Assembly: GCA_910580195.1 (NCBI GenBank)
Contig: CAJTWA010000081.1
Span: 1-6,611, forward strand
Direction: 5' to 3'
Length of the DNA stretch: 6,611 bases
Source of the DNA: an uncultured Lachnospiraceae bacterium
GTDB taxonomy: Bacteria > Bacillota > Clostridia > Lachnospirales > Lachnospiraceae
The translations under genes were made by a program, and so were the position numbers. Positions 5,362 to 6,611 of this stretch are shown one piece after another (position 1 is the first letter of the stretch; the number at the start of each line of letters is the position of its first letter). The notes under the pieces are model-generated. The model made no database searches. It was not told the DNA's origin and saw only the letters and a list, made by a program, of their open reading frames with translations.

Positions 5362-5604
5362 ATGAAGTCAAAAATTTTGTATAATTCGTTAAATGTAGCT
5401 GAATTGATTAAAAGCCGTTCCAAGTCACAAGGTATAGCTATTAAAGACATGCTAGAAGAACTAGATTTAGGCTCTAATACCATGTCCCATATGCGCCATG
5501 GCCGTGCCATTGCCTCGGACAGCCTTGCCAAAATAGCCGACTACCTGGACTGCTCCGTGGACTACCTCCTCGGCAGGACGGACAACCCGGAGGTGAATAA
5601 GTGA
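5362..5604 (+). CDS. CI-like Xre repressor
   Basis: An 80-aa HTH protein. Residues 9-70 include SLNVAELIKSRSKSQGIAIK (helix 1-2), LEELDLGSNTMSHMRHGR (32-49, recognition helix) and ASDSLAKIADYLDCSVDYLL, ending with GRTDNPE, a common closing sequence of small Firmicutes Xre repressors. No peptidase domain is present, so it is not a LexA-like self-cleaving repressor. ATG at 5362 is chosen: GGAG lies about 11 nt upstream, while a TTG at 5353 has the site only 2 nt away. It overlaps the next gene by TGATG. Divergent position from the Cro-like gene and the paired operator sites suggest it is a lysogenic regulator; which sites it binds is not shown. Confidence 0.83.
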   Translation: MKSKILYNSLNVAELIKSRSKSQGIAIKDMLEELDLGSNTMSHMRHGRAIASDSLAKIADYLDCSVDYLLGRTDNPEVNK

Positions 5605-5951
5605 TGCCCCCTGATGACTATGATAAAATCATGCTCTCTTTGGCGGAAAAGCGGTTGCTGCACCGCATATTAAGGAAAAGACAGGTTCCTTACGATTTCT
5701 GCAGCGATGCCCAAAGGGAACTCTTCCTGAGGTATGGTTTGATATCCATTCACCAGAGGCAGATTATCACTAATACCGGGCGAGTTGCCTTTGACCCCGG
5801 TTCTCCAAGGCACATAGCAGCGGAGGACAAGGCTTTCCGTTATTTCCTTTATAGGAAGGAAGATTACTTCAAAGGTAAGCTCCCCGTTGTCATAGCGCTG
5901 GTAGCCTTGGTAATCAGCATTATCAGTTTGGCTCTGCAATACCCTTTTTAA
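5604..5951 (+). CDS. protein with cytoplasmic N-terminal domain and C-terminal membrane helix
   Basis: A 115-aa protein. The first 90 residues are soluble and partly helical (EKRLLHRILRKRQVPYDF, then LFLRYGLISIHQRQI and TNTGRVAFD), with a pattern compatible with a small winged-helix fold. A hydrophobic segment at 93-111 of Leu, Val and Ile, preceded by basic FKGKLP, is a single C-terminal membrane helix with a 4-residue tail, like a tail anchor. Its ATG at 5604 overlaps the repressor stop (TGATG); GGAGG is 10 nt upstream, and a GTG at 5601 (7 nt from the site) is the alternative. Co-transcription with the repressor means it is likely expressed in the lysogen, suiting a membrane-linked lysogeny or exclusion role; this is inference. 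It ends overlapping, in opposite orientation, the 42-aa gene. Confidence 0.78.
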   Translation: MPPDDYDKIMLSLAEKRLLHRILRKRQVPYDFCSDAQRELFLRYGLISIHQRQIITNTGRVAFDPGSPRHIAAEDKAFRYFLYRKEDYFKGKLPVVIALVALVISIISLALQYPF

Positions 5952-6076
5952 AGTACGCCAAGGTTTAGCAGCAATAGCAGTATTGCCACAATTAAGGACA
6001 CTACTGAAACGCCTAACGGAAAATATGGATGCCTGTCCAAAAACCTGTCAAACCACGGTTTCTTGCGTTCTTCCAT
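5948..6076 (-). CDS. 42-aa single-helix membrane peptide
   Basis: A short ORF starting MEERKKPWFDRFLDRHPYF (1-19) followed by a long hydrophobic stretch (20-42) that fits one membrane helix. The N-terminus is basic and aromatic, which would place it on the cytoplasmic side. Support is strong for its size: AAAGGAGG lies 4-5 nt before the ATG, and a near-consensus promoter lies about 65 nt upstream. The gene meets the 5604-5951 gene tail to tail, overlapping by 4 bases. The layout of a small hydrophobic peptide with its own promoter resembles superinfection-exclusion, anti-holin or toxin-like peptides; no family is recognised. Confidence 0.72.
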   Translation of the reverse strand: MEERKKPWFDRFLDRHPYFPLGVSVVSLIVAILLLLLNLGVL

Positions 6077-6114
6077 GAGACCTCCTTTCCCCGGTTGCCG
6101 CCGGTGGTTGGTTT

Positions 6115-6133
6115 TATTGCAACTTGTTATTGT
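6115..6133 (+). promoter_or_regulatory. operator-like site, motif copy 5
   Basis: TATTGCAACTTGTTATTGT. Its first 11 bases are identical to those of the copy at 5234, and the AACTTGTTATT core is shared with the copy at 5264. It lies just downstream of the minus-strand promoter, between the start of transcription and the 42-aa gene, so binding would hinder leftward transcription. Confidence 0.5.
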
Positions 6134-6141
6134 ATATTGTT

Positions 6142-6170
6142 AGTATAAGCGCATATTTGCTACTTGTCAA
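6142..6170 (-). promoter_or_regulatory. near-consensus promoter for the 42-aa membrane peptide
   Basis: On the minus strand, TTGACA (6170-6165), 17 bp, TATACT (6147-6142). The -35 box is a full match and the -10 box matches five of six consensus bases, with ideal spacing: the best promoter in the window. It would start transcription near 6135, giving a leader of about 60 nt. The -35 box overlaps an operator-like motif copy. Confidence 0.75.
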
Positions 6171-6174
6171 TATT
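6155..6174 (+). promoter_or_regulatory. operator-like site, motif copy 6
   Basis: ATTTGCTACTTGTCAATATT differs from the consensus at a few positions but keeps TTGC and ACTTGT. It overlaps the -35 box of the minus-strand promoter. A shorter match, TATACTTGTGA, follows at 6197-6207 and runs into the ribosome-binding site of the 6218 gene. Confidence 0.4.
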
Positions 6175-6217
6175 AAAATGTTAAATTTTCGATTTTTATA
6201 CTTGTGAGGTGATATTT

Positions 6218-6592
6218 TTGCTACTAACGGAAAGGATTAAGATGCTAGCAGAACCAATGCATATGACTTTTGCCAGCATAGAACGAGATATTGGGATTGG
6301 TAGAGGAACAATAAGAAAATGGGATCAAAATTGTCCTGCTGCTGATAAACTACTAAAAGTCGCAAATTTGCTCAATACAACAATGGACTTTTTAATGGTT
6401 GGACAAACCAGTGAACCATCATCCATTACAATAACATCTGATGATGCTGAATGGTTATCCCTTATCCATAGCCTTCCGCCCAAAGCAAAATATGAATTCC
6501 GCGGGGAACTAAAAGGATATATAAAACGTCTCAATGAGGAATCCGTTGCAGCGGATGCGCCATTAAGGACAGGAACCGACAACCCAAAATAA
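6218..6592 (+). CDS. Xre-family phage regulator (repressor-like)
   Basis: A 124-aa protein. Residues 3-62 are an HTH of the Xre type: LTERIKMLAEPMHMTFASIE, then RDIGIGRGTIRKWDQ (recognition helix, 23-37) and ADKLLKVANLLNTTMDFLM. The pattern GTIRKWDxxxPxxDKL is typical of Clostridia phage regulators. A polar linker precedes a small C-terminal domain (75-108, ending YIKRLNEES). TTG at 6218 is chosen: GAGGTG lies 6 nt upstream, while GTG at 6209 falls inside that site. It is divergent from the 42-aa gene, across a region of operator-like sites, so it may repress that gene and perhaps the leftward operon. The N-terminal codons are AT-rich compared with the rest of the window. Confidence 0.82.
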   Translation: MLLTERIKMLAEPMHMTFASIERDIGIGRGTIRKWDQNCPAADKLLKVANLLNTTMDFLMVGQTSEPSSITITSDDAEWLSLIHSLPPKAKYEFRGELKGYIKRLNEESVAADAPLRTGTDNPK

Positions 6593-6611
6593 TACCCTTC
6601 GTGTGGTACCG

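Noticed and set aside
5316..5939. Minus-strand ORFs at 5316-5531 and 5670-5939
   Set aside because: They oppose the Xre repressor and its membrane-anchored partner and have no clear ribosome-binding site or recognised pattern.
6091..6110. GC-rich inverted sequence CCGGTTGCCGCCGGTGG as a terminator or riboregulator
   Set aside because: The stem is short and imperfect, there is no U run, and it lies in the leader of the 42-aa gene; too weak to call.
6124..6202. Plus-strand promoter for the 6218 gene
   Set aside because: TTGT-like and TATA-like hexamers occur, but none is paired at 16-18 bp spacing well enough to support a call.
6325..6582. Minus-strand ORF opposite the 6218 regulator
   Set aside because: The plus-strand product contains a clear Xre HTH; the opposite frame is a shadow.
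1..6611. CRISPR array, tRNA, rRNA or insertion sequence
   Set aside because: No regular repeat-spacer pattern, cloverleaf, rRNA-like sequence or transposase was seen on either strand.

Overview
The window looks like part of an integrated temperate phage (or a closely related integrative element) from a low-to-mid GC Gram-positive host, most likely a Clostridia/Lachnospiraceae-type bacterium. Pointers to this are the strong AGGAGG ribosome-binding sites, TTG starts, several small Xre-type helix-turn-helix proteins, the Clostridia-phage style of the small proteins, and a phage-type recombination cassette. The host assignment is inferred from style only. No structural, packaging, integrase, tRNA, rRNA or CRISPR feature is visible.

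Layout. From about 5165 down to the left edge, almost everything is on the minus strand and reads as one long early operon. In transcription order it holds: a Cro-like HTH protein (5165-4953); a possible 27-codon ORF (4900-4817); an unknown 194-aa protein (4803-4219); an Xre regulator with a helical C-terminal domain (4216-3740); an excisionase-like HTH protein (3692-3468); a small cysteine-rich protein (3457-3260); a two-helix membrane protein (3279-2935); an 81-aa unknown (2938-2693); an HTH gene broken by an apparent one-base deletion (2663-2473); an 18-codon ORF (2431-2375); a RecT/Rad52-like single-strand annealing protein with zinc-binding cysteine pairs (2378-1392); and the start of a large protein joining an SbcD/Mre11-type nuclease to an SbcC/Rad50-type ATPase (1361 to beyond position 1). 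Most genes are separated by short gaps or overlap by a few bases.

The right part (5166-6611) looks like the lysogeny control side. An Xre repressor-like gene (5362-5604) overlaps a gene for a protein with a C-terminal membrane helix (5604-5951). That gene meets, tail to tail, a previously easy-to-miss 42-aa membrane peptide gene on the minus strand (6076-5948), which has an excellent ribosome-binding site and a near-consensus promoter (TTGACA, 17 bp, TATACT). Divergent from it, an Xre gene (6218-6592) starts at TTG.

How it may work. Both divergent intergenic regions (5166-5361 and 6077-6217) carry related copies of a motif close to TATTGCAACTTGTTATT, suggesting that one phage regulator acts on both. 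A second pair of sites, CC(A/T)6GGCGATT repeated 31 bp apart, sits just ahead of the 5362 repressor gene and suggests autoregulation. When the leftward operon is on, it would express replication/regulatory small proteins first and the annealing protein plus SbcDC fusion later, a plausible end-processing and annealing recombination pair.
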